A DNA stretch of 64,000 nt from Eucalyptus grandis (GCF_016545825.1 NC_052620.1:11160001-11224000), one strand, 5' to 3'; shown: positions 45,501 through 58,196, numbered from the stretch's first letter. Notes: a model not told the origin generated them from the sequence alone. Translations and numbers: made by a program.

Positions 45501-45777
45501 CAATTTAAAAACTACACTTTAAATTTTTTTTTTGTGTATTTATATAATTCATACAAAGCAACATTGCAAATTAAAAAGAACATGTGGAAGAAACACCAAT
45601 TACTTATTAGTTAAAGATCATCTCTGGTCAATTTTCTTTTTGTGATTAAAAAATATTTTTTTTCATCCGTGTGAAGTTTAAAATAATATTTAACTTTTTA
45701 CGGTTTGTTTAGTTTTACAGAATTATAGCATCAAACAGAAATTAGAACCAATCGATTTCCAAACCCATGCAGTCACA

Positions 45778-46244
45778 CTAGTAAAGAAGATGTCGTACCT
45801 GGTCTGATGGATCCAGAAGAATTTTTCTCAGGAACACTGCAAAAGATTGCACGCCCTCAATGATGCGTCCTGAATGATGTCCCAGGACTCTTAACTCGTG
45901 AAGTCCCTCAACAACAGTCTGTTCGTTGCACTGTAGGATTGTGAAATTCTCCGGATTCTTCAAGTACGATAACCCACTTAATCTTATCAGAGATTTACAC
46001 TTATTAATCCATAAGGATTCCAATGATTTCAAAAGACCATTTGTATCTCAACTAGCTCTGGACAATACAACACTCTTACTCGCCGTAGCTTTCTTAATTC
46101 CAAAGAAATGGATAACCTCTTCAGCAATTTACAACTTTGAACGATTAACTTCTCCAGTTGTGGAAGTCCATTAAGTGGAATGTCTTCCACTTGACCATCA
46201 CTTAAATCTCGACAAATTTCTCAATCTCAAACACAAGGGAAGCT
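45778..46244 (-). pseudogene. TIR-NBS-LRR pseudogene, C-terminal LRR part
   Basis: The minus strand reads MKSLESLWINKCKSLIRLSG, then SGLSYLKN and VVEGLHELRVLG. This is the irregular LRR pattern at the end of plant TNL intracellular immune receptors. The reading decays toward 46244, where the LINE begins. The rest of the gene is at 53823-55905, so LINE, foldback element and MITE together separate the parts by over 7 kb. Confidence 0.75.
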
Positions 46245-46825
46245 GGTTGGAACAATTCAGATTCAAATTATACACGTTTTCTCTCGATATGCAGAGCGCC
46301 TTCCTACCACCATGGTAGTTTGCTGTCCTGAAACCCTATTTGCCATTTTCACTTGATCATGGCCCTTTCTTGCAATTTCCTGCAAATCCCGGCTGATTGT
46401 GTTCCCCATCGCAGGCTCTGATGGCCTATTTCACCAATTCTCTTCATTAGGTCGTCCACCCGTAAACCCCTTTTAACCAGTATCCCTTTTCGCTTTCTGT
46501 TCTCTGATTTTGACTTCTTCGGAGCTTCATCGTACTTCAATGGTTGCTGTGACCCTCATCCACTAAGCTCCTCTTCGCTTAATTCTCTTCATCGGCACTT
46601 TCCTGCTTGACAATTACCCTTCTCAGTACATGCATGGATTCGGACTTTGTTCGCTGGCTTGCTATTGACCTGGGCGTCATTTGGATTATTCTTCTATCTT
46701 AACAGAACTTTGGCCAGATGGACCCCCCTGGCGAGGAACAAGACCCGTGACTTGCTGCACTATGTGACCGACTGGGTCGACTATGGCATCAGCAGGAGAT
46801 TGACGACTGGGATGATCTGCCACCT

Positions 46826-47659
46826 GTGGAAAAGGTCGAAGAATGTAAGTTGCTACTGGTCGGTAAAATCCAATCCAACCCTTCTATCAATGTCAAAGCG
46901 TTTCAGAATACCTTAAAAAGGATATGGAGAACTGAACAAGTTGAAATTACTCAACGCGAGGGTGACATCTATGTTGCCAAGTCTAAGTTAGAGGATGAAA
47001 AACAGAGGATACAAGAAGGCGGACCTTGGCTATTTTCTGGCCATTTGGTCATTTTTATACCATGGATACCGAACACACCGCTGCACTGCTATGATTTTTC
47101 AACCTGTGCTTTTTGGGTACAACTTTATGGTTTGCCACTCGAATGGTACTCCGAAACTACGATCTCCAGAGCTGTTAAAAATACTGGCAAGGTGATTGCT
47201 GTCAAGTTGGATTCTAAAGAGGGTGTAACTATTAAGACTGGTAAAGTTCGGGTAGAGATAAACCTGAGAGAACCACTGAAAATAGGACAACTTCTACGCA
47301 TAGGGAAGAAGCCAATTTGGCTTGACTTCAGGTATGAACGGCTCCCACACTTCTGCTATTCTTGCGGTATAATAGGTCATCATGCAATGTCTTGTAAGGA
47401 GGTTCCTTTCACTGAAGCGAAAACGGAAGGGAGAGAAAAAATGCCTTACAGTCAGTGGTTGAGGGCCGAGGTAAAAGAGTTTAGTCCATATTGGAAAGCA
47501 TTTTATGAGGAGCACCAACTTACCGATGATGAGTTTGTTCCAGAGACTCCTCCATCATCTCATTTGAATCCAACACTGCTGCCATACGTTGCACCACCCT
47601 CTGCAATGCAGCCGCACCCCATACAGGGAAGGAAGGACAGTCGGCTTCCGAGCTGGTGA
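46826..47659 (+). CDS. LINE ORF1, DUF4283 and zinc-knuckle protein
   Basis: A 277-codon frame is open. Residues 6-130 resemble the DUF4283 domain of plant L1 ORF1 proteins (GGPWLFSGHLVIFIPW, FWVQLYGLPLEWYSE). The zinc knuckle CYSCGIIGHHAMSC is near residues 177-190, next to RLPHFCYSCG. The protein would bind LINE RNA. An upstream segment in another frame (46647-46916) and the low-complexity tail after 47659 suggest the original frame was longer at both ends. Confidence 0.85.
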   Translation: MEKVEECKLLLVGKIQSNPSINVKAFQNTLKRIWRTEQVEITQREGDIYVAKSKLEDEKQRIQEGGPWLFSGHLVIFIPWIPNTPLHCYDFSTCAFWVQLYGLPLEWYSETTISRAVKNTGKVIAVKLDSKEGVTIKTGKVRVEINLREPLKIGQLLRIGKKPIWLDFRYERLPHFCYSCGIIGHHAMSCKEVPFTEAKTEGREKMPYSQWLRAEVKEFSPYWKAFYEEHQLTDDEFVPETPPSSHLNPTLLPYVAPPSAMQPHPIQGRKDSRLPSW

Positions 47660-47956
47660 CACATCCACTAGTGTTGTAATCTATGTACCTAACCAGGGGA
47701 AGCATTGTCAGATTTTAGAGCAACCGCTATCAACTTCCAAACGCCATGTTCCAACTGAAGCACACATCACTAAGCAGTTAGTAATGGAGACTCCAACTCA
47801 TAAGAAGATAAAGACTACAAGGCTCTCCACCAGAACAACAGTGGCTAAGAAAATTAAGAGATACACCCTATATGATTCACCAAACATCACAGCAGCAGCT
47901 ATAGATGACTGACAACTTATGGACACTCCTATTCAATTGGCTATTGAGGCTGGAGA

Positions 47957-50900
47957 ATGGGCGATGGCGGCTGGCCCTCAACAGTCGCCTTTACACAAAT
48001 GAATATTATAACCTGGAACTGTCAGGGTTTGGGCTCCTCCTTGACAGTTCGAGCCCTTAAGGCCCTTGTGGCCAAAGAAAAGCCTGGTATCCTTTTTTTG
48101 ATGGAAACCAAGAATCGTGAGGAGGTTATCACTCGACAACAACGACTGCTGAAATTTAGGAACTCTTATATTCTAAATCATGTTGGTTTGGCGGGAGGTT
48201 TGGCTTTATTTTGGCATGAGTATCTTACAGTTGACTTGCTTCAATCTTCTCAAGCTTTGTTCGATATGACTTGTGTGGAATCTCGGAGTAACATATCTAT
48301 GCGTTTGACGTGTGTCCATGCACCTGCTGCTTATCACCCTCGCCAAATATTCTGGATAGAACTTCAGCAGATTGCTCGAACTAATACTTTACCATGGGTC
48401 TGTATAGGTGACTTCAATGAGGTCATGTATGGTTGGGAGAAGGTCAGCAAGCGACCACTTGAAGCCCATAGGATGTCCTCCTTTAGACAAGTAGTACAAG
48501 ATTGTGCTTTAATGGAAATGGATAGTAAGGGGTGTGCATATACCTGGTCTAACAATCGGGAAGGCGCTGATTTTGTGAAAGAAAGGCTCGACCGAGCTTT
48601 TTGCACGTCTGAATGGCGTCTTGCTTTCCCTGAAGCCGAAGTTTTTGCACTACCTACAATAAGTTCTTACCATAATCCTCTCCTATTAATCACCGATGGC
48701 ATACAATGACATCGACGTAAGTTCTTCACATTCGAAGCTTTTTGGTTACAGGATAAGGATTGTAGTGAAATTATTCATAAATCCTGGAACTCAGGCCATG
48801 GAAAATATTACACTCTGACTCAACGACTCCAACTAGTAGCTACGGCACTTACAAATTGGAGTCGTATAACATTTTCCATAGCACAAAACCAAATAGCATC
48901 ATTACATCAGCAGCTTCAACATCACATGAACCAGCCTCACATTTACTATGATAAGCAGGCCATCGGCAATATAAAGGTGGAGATACATAAATTATGGCAG
49001 CAGGAGGAGCAATTTTGGGCCATGCAATCCATAATTAGTTGGCTAAAGTGGGGGGGGACAAGAACACAAAGTTTTTCCACGCAAAGGCGATTCAGAGAAG
49101 ACAGCGGAATAGAATATGCATGCTGAAGGATGGTGATCAAAGATGGATTCAGGATGATGGCACTCTTAAACAGATGACCTTACAGTTCTTTATCAACCTT
49201 TACCACTCGGTTGGCCACCGGAACAGCTCATTATTGATCAATGCCCGAGAGTGGTTTCAACCGAAATGAACAATCTTTTGGTGGCAGAGGTTACTCAAGA
49301 AGAGGTTCGTCTTGCAACTTTTCAGCTGGGATTAACTAAAGCCCCAGGACCTGACGGTATGAATGGCCTATTTTATCAATCTCATTGGAATATTTTGCAG
49401 GCTGATCTTTTTAGTTTAGTACATCAGTTCTTTCGAACAGGGGTTATGCCTTCAGATCTAAATAAAACCTTTATCACCCTGATTCCCAAAGTTCCTCACT
49501 CAGAAAACCTAGACTAGTTCCGACCTATTAGTCTTTGTAATTATGCCTACAAGATTATCTCTAAAGTGCTAGCAAATCGACTTAAACCATGGCTCCCAGC
49601 TTTAATCTCTATTGAACAGATCGCCTTTGTAAGTGGCCGCCAGATCCAAGACAACATTCTTATGGTGCAGGAAGTACTACATCAATTACGCACTCGAAAA
49701 CACAAGAAAAATTTTCAGGCAGTACTGAAAATGGATATGAAAAAGGCTTATGATAGATTGGAATGAGATTTTCTTGAAGCTTATCTTCTTAAGTCAGGCT
49801 TTCATCTCACTTGGGTTCGTTGGATAATGCAATGTATCACAACGGTATCCTATACTATAAAATTCAATGGTGAGCAGTTACCCTCTTTTCATCCGACCCG
49901 AGGAATCAGACAAGGGGACCCACTTTCCCCGTATCTATTTATCCTTATGGAAAATGTCTTATCAAATCTCATCAACCAAGCTATCCATATGAGACATCTC
50001 AAAGGTATTGATTAATGTGTGGTGTCCTACCTTATCTCATTTATTTTTGCCGATGACGCCATATTTTTCCTGGATGCTAAACTTCAAGAATGCCAAAATC
50101 TTGCCAACTTATTGAATCAATATTGCTTGGCTACGGGATAGGAAATTAATTGGAATAAATCTGGAATTTATTTTTCCAAGATATGTCCTCATGCCCTACA
50201 GGTAAATTTGGCAAGTGCTTTGAGAGTCCCAGTGTTAGTCAAAACTGGGAAATACTTGGGAATCCCCTCTGATTGGGGACGTTCTAGGAAGGAAGTGTTT
50301 TCTTGGATTATTGGGAAAGTGAATCAAAAACTGGATGGATGGAAAGAACACTTGATATCTAAGGGCGGCAAGGAAATCCTCATTAAGTCCATTGTTCAGG
50401 CGATCCCTCAGTATGCTATGTCTATATTTAAACTTCCAACATCTATTTGTATATCCATTGAAAAGAAGATCGCACTTACGGTGGCAAAATCATTCTACTA
50501 AATTTGGGCTACACTTTGGAAAAGATGGGATGCACTTAAAACGAGCAAGCTTCAAGGTGGTCTCGATTTCAGAGATCTCATGGACTTCAATAATGCAATG
50601 CTCGGCAAACAAGCATGGCGTCTGATTCAACATCCTATAGCACTATAGAGTAAAGTGTTTAAAGGTATCTATTTTCATTCCCGAGAGTTTTTGAATGCTG
50701 AAAAAGGTACTAGACCGTCTTGGGGCTGGCAAGGTCTTTTGTTAGGTCGGGATTCAATTTTGCCTCAACTCCACTGGTCAGTAGCTGATGGGACTAAAAT
50801 TAGCATTAGAGAAGATCGGTGGCTACCACAAGGTATTCTAGGTGGTCCAGCCAACCGAGAAGAACCTGTTAGGGTCGCCGACCTCATCGACATGCAAGCC

Positions 50901-51813
50901 AGTGCCTGGAAAATCCCGTTGATTAACCACTTTTATGACAATCATACTGTTAGGGAGATCATTAGCATCCAGATCAGTTCCTCTTATGCAAAGGATAAAT
51001 TGATATGGACAAAAACCACTCACGGCAACTATACCGTTAAGAGTGGTTACCAATCAATCAGGCAGAAAACAATCACCAAACATCAGATACAAGAATCGCC
51101 TACCTATCAAATTCCACAGACTTTATGAAAACAACTATGGAAGTTAAACATTGCTCCCAAAATCAAGTTCTTTCTATGGTCCCTTTCCCACAATGTCTTA
51201 CCCACCAAAGCAAATCTTTTTTACGGGAAAATTACCATTGACCCATTTTGCTCTCTCTGTCATAATCACATCTCTGAATCAGTCGAACATGTATTCCTGC
51301 TATGTCCTTGGACTAATGCTATATGGTTAGACTCGGCGATTAACCTTCCTATTCAGTTGCAAGCTACACAGGGAATAGAGGCATGGATAGTTGCTCTGTT
51401 TCTACAAAAGCAGAACGTACGATCTCGAACACCATGGCATATGTCCTCGGAATATTTGGAAATCAAGGAATAATTTCATCTTTCGCCGCCAAAAATTGGA
51501 TGCGCATCAAGTGGTAGATCATGCTATCACCAATGCTCGATCGGTTCTTTGTTCTTCTCGAAATCCTGCAGATACAGGACCACAACAAATCAACACGGGT
51601 GAGTTATGGCATCCTCCAGATCCGGCCACTTTCAAGGTAAATATTGATGGAGCTTTTCAGGCTCACATAAACCAGGGATCAATGGCCGCTATAATCCGAG
51701 ATCAGAATGGTAAGATGATTGATGGATTTACCAGCATCTTTGTCGCCTCTACGGCTATTCGTCGAGTTTATGGCGTTGTTGATCACTCTTCGCCGTTGCA
51801 GAAGATTGCGTAA
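47957..51813 (+). pseudogene. LINE ORF2: endonuclease, reverse transcriptase, RNase H, broken
   Basis: The apurinic endonuclease-like domain starts at 48001 (MNIITWNCQGLGS) with LFLMETK, CIGDFNEV and YTWSNNR. It breaks near 48709. Reverse transcriptase follows with KAPGPDGMNGLFYQ (near 49340), [16 protein letters not shown] after a TAG at 49515, [28 protein letters not shown] (49900) and the catalytic FADD near 50044. The zf-RVT region (KIKFFLWSLSHNVLPTKANL, CSLCHNH) is near 51160-51270. The RNase H start FKVNIDGAFQ is at 51630. Stops near 48707, 49125, 49515, 49764, 50013 and 51126 show it is inactive. Confidence 0.92.
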
Positions 51814-52309
51814 TCCATGGTCCATTGGTCATCAAATCGACACTTGCTCTTGGTTGATTCAGTCAATGGTGCTTCGAGCCACCTTGGGAGGTTCAAGCAA
51901 TCTTCCACGAAGCCATCCATCTCCTCTGTTTCTTTTCGAGTGCTAGGGTTTGCCACTGCTGAAGAGAGGCAAATTCAGTAGCGGACTGGGCCACGAAGAG
52001 TCAAAGAACTGGTGCCCTAACAGAACTTCGGCCCATATCGCTCTCTTCACTTTTGTTAAACCTTTTGATTTCAGATGCTTTGGCAGTTGGGTGTAAAACT
52101 GTGTTATCTTGAATGATATTTCCTGTTATGACCAAAAAAAAAAAAAAAAAAAACACAAGGGAAGCTACTCTACCCTCCCGATGCTAAAGAAAAAATCCAA
52201 TCTCAGCAGGGAAGACGGAAGCTGCACAAGGGTTTCTAAGTCTAGGTGTCTTAAAAAATGCTTTTCCAGATAAGAAAGAGAAGCCAAATCTAGAGGTATA
52301 GGGACATTT

Positions 52310-53258
52310 AGGGCGCATTTGGCAATGCTTCCGTTCGCAGGAACAATTTCTTATTAGAAGTTATTCCTTTTATTTTTGTTCTCAGGAACAATTTCTAAGC
52401 ATTTTAAACCGTTTGATAACTGTTCAAAATTTCAATCCCTAGAACAGAATTGTGTTTGGCATCGTTCTCAAAATTTCTACTTCAAATCATTTTTTTAATT
52501 TTTTAATTTTATTAATCTTTTTCCCTTTTTTTTTCTTTTCTTCTTTTCCTTTTCTTTCTCCTCTTCTTCTTCTTCTTTAAGGTGGCCAGTCACTAGCCTT
52601 GGGATGATCGGTGATTGGGCGGATGAGGGCTAGCGACCTCACCGGAGCGTTGTCGGCCCTCGGCGAGGCCGTGCCTCGTTGGCCGAGCCTCGCCGGCAGT
52701 TAGGTGAGACTCGGCCAAGCCTTGGCTGGGCGAGCAGCCTCACCCAGATTTGGTGAGGTCGAGCCCCGCTAGCAGTTGGGCGAGCTTGGCCTCGCCAGAT
52801 CTGGGCGAGGTCGAGCCTTGCTCAGCCATGGCTGGGCCGAGCCTTGCCGGTGGCTAGGCACGCCTTGGCGAGCTTCTTTGGACCTCGCCTTGGCCTAACG
52901 AGCCTCCGACGAGTTCGTCGGGTCTGGTCACCGGCCGACCGGCAATGGTGGGCGATGGACGACGGATGGCAATGGCGGCGGCGGCAGCAGCTTGAAGAAG
53001 AAGAAAGAGGGAAGAAGAACAAGAAAAAAAGAAAAGAAATGAGAGAAAATAGGTTGCTTGATTCTTAAAATGTTCCCGAAAACAAAGAATCAAGTTTTTT
53101 TTTTTTTTCTCAATTCTGTTCCAAATCTACTTGGAATAAAAAAATAGAAATTTGTTAGGGAACAAAAATTTTACCAAACGAATTTCTGTTCCAAATCTAC
53201 TCCTAAGAACAAAAGAATAGAAATTATTACTATTTGGTAAGTTGCCAAACAGAACCTT
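52310..53258. mobile_element. Foldback element with GC-rich core in the TNL pseudogene
   Basis: The left end AGGGCGCATTTGGCAA and the reverse complement of the right end, AAGGTTCTGTTTGGCAAC, form inverted repeats. They continue imperfectly as AT-rich arms with GGAACA-type motifs. The core (about 52575-53000) is GC-rich with many short repeats of GCGAGG and GCCTCGCC. The layout parallels the element at 32124-33092, but the ends differ. The target duplication is unclear. Confidence 0.65.
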
Positions 53259-53277
53259 AACAAATTTAATAAATTTT

Positions 53278-53790
53278 TGGGTTAATACTTTGAAAAACCC
53301 AAAATTGGTACACATGTGACAAATTTACCTCAAATTATTTTTTTGACCATGAAAAACCCTAAACTGGTACACTTATGACAAATTTACCCCGACCGACCAT
53401 AAAAACCCTAAACCGGTACATTTATGACAAATTTACTCAAAACTAATTTATTCGACCGCAAAAAACCTTAAATTGGTAAATTTGTGACAAATATACCCTC
53501 CGTTAAATTAAATTAATACCACAAAAAATCATAAAAATTGTAAACTGTGACAAACAGAGTGTAAAATCTCAAATCGGTATACTAGTCAATTGTCACGTGT
53601 CATTTAACTTAATAATTTGACAATAAAATTTAGCGAAAACTAATAGAGGGTAAATTTATTACAAGTGTACCAGTTTGGGGTAAATTTGTCAAAGGTATAC
53701 CAGTTTAGAGTTTTTAGTGGTCAAAAAAATAGTTTGGAGTAAATTTGTCACATGTGTACCGGTTTGGGATTTTTCAGGGTATTAACCGAA
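53278..53790. mobile_element. MITE with inverted arms and internal repeats
   Basis: The left end GGGTTAATACTTTGAAAAACCC and the right end (reverse complement GGTTAATACCCTGAAAAATCCC) match. Both arms repeat a unit of about 55-65 bp built on ACTGGTACACTTATGACAAATTTAC. It lies inside the TNL pseudogene next to the foldback element. No coding region is present. Confidence 0.8.
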
Positions 53791-53822
53791 CTTTTTCAGT
53801 CTAGATAACCTCCCAATACACC

Positions 53823-54780
53823 TTAAGTTGCATCTCGTGACCAGTTTTGATTTCTCTCCAAAGGTTTGTGAGTATTTAGTAGTAGTTCAACTAAGTTAGT
53901 AAGGCTTGGTAGATTAAGGACCGAGAGCAATGATTCAGATTCAAGATGTAGACAAGTCAAGCTTGTAGGAAACTCTACCAACTCTTGAATCTCATGACAA
54001 TCATTTAGTTGTAGTGTTTGGAGGTGATGAAGCATGTTGATTGTTCTTGGAATTCCGAAAATATGGGTGTGCTTTAAATTTAGGATTCTTAAAGATGACA
54101 ATTCTCCAATTCCAATAGGAATTTTACCTCTTATTTCATAATGTCGCAAAGATCCAACTCTTCAAAATTTACCAACCTGCTGATGCCACTAAGTAACCGC
54201 CAAACGTGATCCTTTTGATTATTATATCCATCTTTTGTGAAACGCAAGATGCAGTCATTAACTTTGCAATGGAGTTGGGAAGTTCCCTTATACTTGTGCC
54301 TATTAGAAGAAAAAATTTCAAGTTTCACACTACAAATATACAAATAATACTTTCTAATGGAGTTCGGAAGTATGGTTATGCCTGTACCCGATAAGTCTAA
54401 CTTTGTTAATGAGGTTAAATTCCCAAGTGAGCTAGGAAGTTTTCTCAATTTTGCACATCCCAACAATGAGAAGTGCTTAAGCTTCACTAGCGCCCCAATT
54501 TCTTCAGGCAAATTTGTAAGATGCCAGCACCTTTTGATGTTTAACTCGATCAATGGCCATAGATTTCCAATGAAGCTTTCAATTCTCTTTAGATTGTGGT
54601 AGCGTACAATAGTCAACCTCTCTAAACCCAAGCATTTAGAGATTTCTGGGATTGTCTCTATGCCTGAACACCGAGTAATAGATAGAACTTTCAAAGTTCG
54701 TGCATTCTGAAAAATTGGTTGGCATGACAAGTGTAAGAACCATCACATAGTACACATGGGAACTATCATATTAGAATTAA
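53823..54780 (-). pseudogene. TIR-NBS-LRR pseudogene, LRR region
   Basis: The LRR region of a TNL receptor is read in two frames. The first (54730-54131) contains LKVLSITRCSGIETIPEISK, LTNLPEEIGALVKLKHFSLL and LRKLPSSLGNLTSLTKLDLS. The second (54149-53823) contains IGELSSLRILNLKHTHIFGIP and PTSLTCLHLE. The LRRs would sense effector-dependent change. The frame switch and a non-LRR stretch near 54340-54200 mark decay. Confidence 0.85.
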
Positions 54781-54784
54781 AACA

Positions 54785-55905
54785 TGTAATTTACCTTAAT
54801 TAAGTCCCATGCTTTTGAATCATTATTGAAGGCAACATCCTCAAGTTTACAAACAACAAGACGATCAAAATATATATTGTCTGCCCCAAAATTCTTCTTA
54901 CGAAGAGAATTGCTGATGCAACCATCTCAAATTTGAACCACACCTTGCAAAGTCCCCAACATAAGTTCCACTATGCAACTTTAGGAATCTTAGATTTGGT
55001 AACATTTCAAAGTCTTCATTTGTAATCACTATGGGGGAACCATTTCTAGCTCAAGTGCTTGAACCTCATGCTTCCTCTACAAGTGAGTTTGTGCAATGAT
55101 GTGAAGAATTTTGTCAATTTCCAACCACTATGTTTTACAACTCAAATGGGCAGGCAAAAACAAAAAAAAAGATAGATCCTAAAATAAAAAAGGAATTCTA
55201 AACCTTAGGATATACAACTTCTCTTTGAAAATGAAGACTTTCTTACTTACCTCTTGGGTTTTTATGATTTCAAGAAGCTCTTCTACAATCCATAACCTAT
55301 TTTGCTTTCCAAGGTCGCCTAGATTGTCTTCATGAACAATTTGCTGGCCCAATGCTATTAGTTGATCATGCATCCAGAACTTATTATTGTCCAATATCTT
55401 TAACAAGCACCTATCTATAAGGACCTTAATTCCTCATTTGGGATAAAATAGACAATCGGTCCACATGTAAATTGCATCATTTTTATTCCCATTGAAAAAG
55501 AAGCATGCTATATCGAAAAAAAAAAAATTGCTTATTATGTTGCTTTAGGTCATCATAGCTAATCCTCAACTTCTCTAGAATCTTTTTTCTAAGGTACTTT
55601 CCTTAACTTTTCCAACGTCTCTTCCCATATTTCTTGGTCTTTCCCATTAAGCAATGAACCTAGCACTTCAATAGCCAAGGGAAGTCCTCCCATAGTTGAG
55701 ATAATGTCAATTGAAAGCCGACGATGATCATCCGAAGGAAAGTCTCCACTAAAGGCATGTCGACCAAAAAGCTAAAGTGCGGGATCATCATCCATCTTTA
55801 GCATCTCATATTGTAGAATTTCACCTTTAAATCCTTAAACTTTTAGAACAATTGTGTCTCTTGTTGTAATGATTATCAATGAACAATGCTCTATACATTC
55901 TTTAC
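54785..55905 (-). pseudogene. TIR-NBS-LRR pseudogene, NB-ARC C-terminal half and linker
   Basis: On the minus strand the motifs come in family order. The RNBS-B-like IIITTRDT is near 55885-55860 and HAFSGDFP near 55755. The GLPLA motif reads GGLPLAIEVLGSLLNGK near 55695-55645. RISYDDLK lies near 55560, ACFFFN near 55505 and VLIDRCLLKI near 55425-55395. The MHD motif reads MHDQLIALGQQIVHED near 55372-55325. The exon segment ending KAWDLIK with a GTAAAT donor is near 54800. TIR, P-loop and kinase-2 are absent from the window's continuation upstream. Stops and frameshifts abound. Confidence 0.85.
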
Positions 55906-55929
55906 GCGATGACATTCATGTGAGATTGC

Positions 55930-57060
55930 ACCTGTTTTTCCAAAATCATAGAAAAATACGCAAAAATACCCTAAAAATACCTAAAAAAAACACACGTATT
56001 TAAGGTTTCATAAGTATTTTCACATCTATAAAATTATCAAAAATAAAAAATAACTATATTACAGTGTAAAGCATCTCTATACGAGCACATAAACTCCAAG
56101 AATGCCCCAATTAGAACTCGGAAGCGCAATCATGCACCTACGCAGTGTACAATGCGGGCCACCTGGATCGATCTGATTGCCGGTTCGATCAGTTCAATTA
56201 GTTAGACCGGTCAAGGATCGGTTTGATCGGTTGACTAATCTGGTAAATAGAGAACCGGGTCGGGTCAACGATCAACCATGTCAAGTTAACAGGTCGGGTT
56301 AGGGGGTCAATGGGTCGGATTGAACCTGCGATCATGGTGGTTGATGTCATTATGACATCAACCTTGGTGCGTGTGTACGTGCGCTAGCCGTCGCTGCGAG
56401 TAGCTAGCGTGAGGGCCCATGGGAACGCATGGCGACGCATGGCCCATTGTGGGGGCACATGTGGCCACCCCCGGTGGCACGCTGGCCAAGATTTTGCCGT
56501 TCTTGATGAGCTCATTCTGTTTTTGTAATTAAAATTGATTTTTATTGAACAAAAAATCACGAAAATAAGCAAAAAATTATGCGTTTGTGTTCTAATCTAT
56601 GGGGCTCTAATACCACATATAAGATGCGAAAGCGCAACCTAAGATCTCCATAAGTAGAACCAAGAACACATATATAATCATATAAAGAGAAAAATTATGC
56701 ACATGATTTGGACCACCATTCTTGATGCGGAATAGTGACGATCCAAACTCAAGAACTTATCCTCTATTGCCCTATGTATCACTAGCTCAATGATATGACC
56801 CCTCACCTTTAGCACTTGGTAAACGCTCCTTTTTGAAGGTGATTGTGTGTGTTGGGATTAGATGAGAGACTTGAGCACTATTTACAGAATTTCCAATCAA
56901 GCCCTCTCATTATGGGTCGAGCTTAACTGGACCCACACTAGCTAGCCCTCTATTAGACTAATTAAGAAATATTCTATCTCATCTCAGACCAACCTCATAA
57001 ATCGATAAATTACAATATCAATTAAAGTAATCCACGTTAGGAAAACTATTACAGCTAGGT
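55930..57060 (-). mobile_element. 5' end of an LTR retrotransposon, truncated
   Basis: On the minus strand TGGTATTAGAGC (56617-56606), a tRNA-Met primer site with one change, follows an LTR-like region (about 57050-56620). It is followed by a leader that reads toward 56340 and then fades. No coding domain is present. The LTR edges are uncertain because the expected CA end is altered. The type is probably Copia. Confidence 0.5.
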
Positions 57061-57561
57061 CCCTAGAAAGTCGGAAGCTCTTTCAGTCGCATGGTTTCCA
57101 ATGGAATATGTTTTATGATATGGTCTCTGGCCAATCAGGTGTGTGAATGGAGAGAGAAACACCACATGACATGAAAACTGTATGCATGTATCTACACTAT
57201 ATTTAAGTGTTACAAGATAGGAAATCCAAAATTGCAAAATATTACACAATCAATATACACATCTAATATGATCCTACTTCCTAGTTTCTAACCGTTAGAA
57301 TACCTAATTATGAAAATCAAATCTTCGTCTAATGGCTTGGTTTTGTAAAACCGTTGAGAGTTGTCTCGCAAAATTTTACATGGTATCAAAGTAGAAAGTT
57401 TCGAATTTAAATCTTTCAGGACCCTTTTCGTAGTTTAGTTGGAGTGGTCTCACAAAATTCTGACCTAAAAGGGTGAAATCCAGTATTATATACTCCTATT
57501 TCAGCTTTTATTTGGAGAAGAAACGGTGATAGGTGTATATTTTTAAAACTTCTAAACAATC
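57061..57561. other. Spacer, nothing recognised
   Basis: AT-rich DNA without an open frame of note. Part of the sequence near 57440-57540 resembles segments inside the duplication that follows. Confidence 0.45.
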
Positions 57562-58196
57562 ACATTCCGTATCTTGTATTTTCTAAGCTAGCGTGCTCTT
57601 TGGGGTGCAAAAATTCTAAGTCAAGAGACATCTCTGTCCATGCCTTCTCTGTCCATGCCTTAAAAAGTAACGTCCCCCAACGATACGGCATAAACAAAGT
57701 TTGAAAGAAATCTAAAGAATGACTTGGAAATTAGGAGGACAATTGCGACTTGTAAGGCTTCACTTCATTATTTTGTTGTCCTCCATTGGAAGAGTCAAGC
57801 AGTCCATATCTTGAGGCTTATCGATAACGGAGAATCGAGTTTCGTGTCGGTCTCAGGACTAACTAGGTGAAATCAGCTTCAGGATCCTTTTCAAAAACAG
57901 TTGCAGTGGTCTCACGAAATTTTAAACTAATTAGGTGAAATCAGGTATTATATACTTACGTTTCAGCTTTTGTTTGGGGGAGGAAACGGTGGTGGGTGTG
58001 TATTTTTAAAGTGCCTAAACAATGAAATTATGTATCTTGCATTTTCTAAGCTACCGTGCTCTTTGGGCTGCAAAAATTCCAAAGCAAGAGATATCCCTGT
58101 CCATGCCTACTAAAATCAACGTGGTAACAGGATCCATTGACTATAATCAACTCACTGCATTAGATTAAAGCATGAAAATGACATCCGAGAAGAATT
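57562..58196 (+). repeat. Tandem duplication upstream of the RLP gene, copy 1
   Basis: This 635-base unit is repeated directly at 58197-58831 with few changes. It begins ACATTCCGTATCTTG. Inside it, an older internal repeat (around 57575 and 58035, CATTTTCTAAGCTA..GTGCTCTTTGGG) shows an earlier round of duplication. Confidence 0.93.

Larger units (their letters stand above)
46245..52152 (+). mobile_element. L1-type LINE, near full length, in the TNL pseudogene
   Basis: A 14-bp target duplication, ACACAAGGGAAGCT, flanks it (46231-46244 and 52153-52166). It ends with a poly(A) run (52133-52152). It carries ORF1 with a DUF4283-like domain and zinc knuckle, and ORF2 with endonuclease, reverse transcriptase, zf-RVT and an RNase H domain, the plant L1 layout. 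ORF2 has several stops and frameshifts, so the copy is dead. It is oriented opposite to the TNL gene. Confidence 0.95.
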
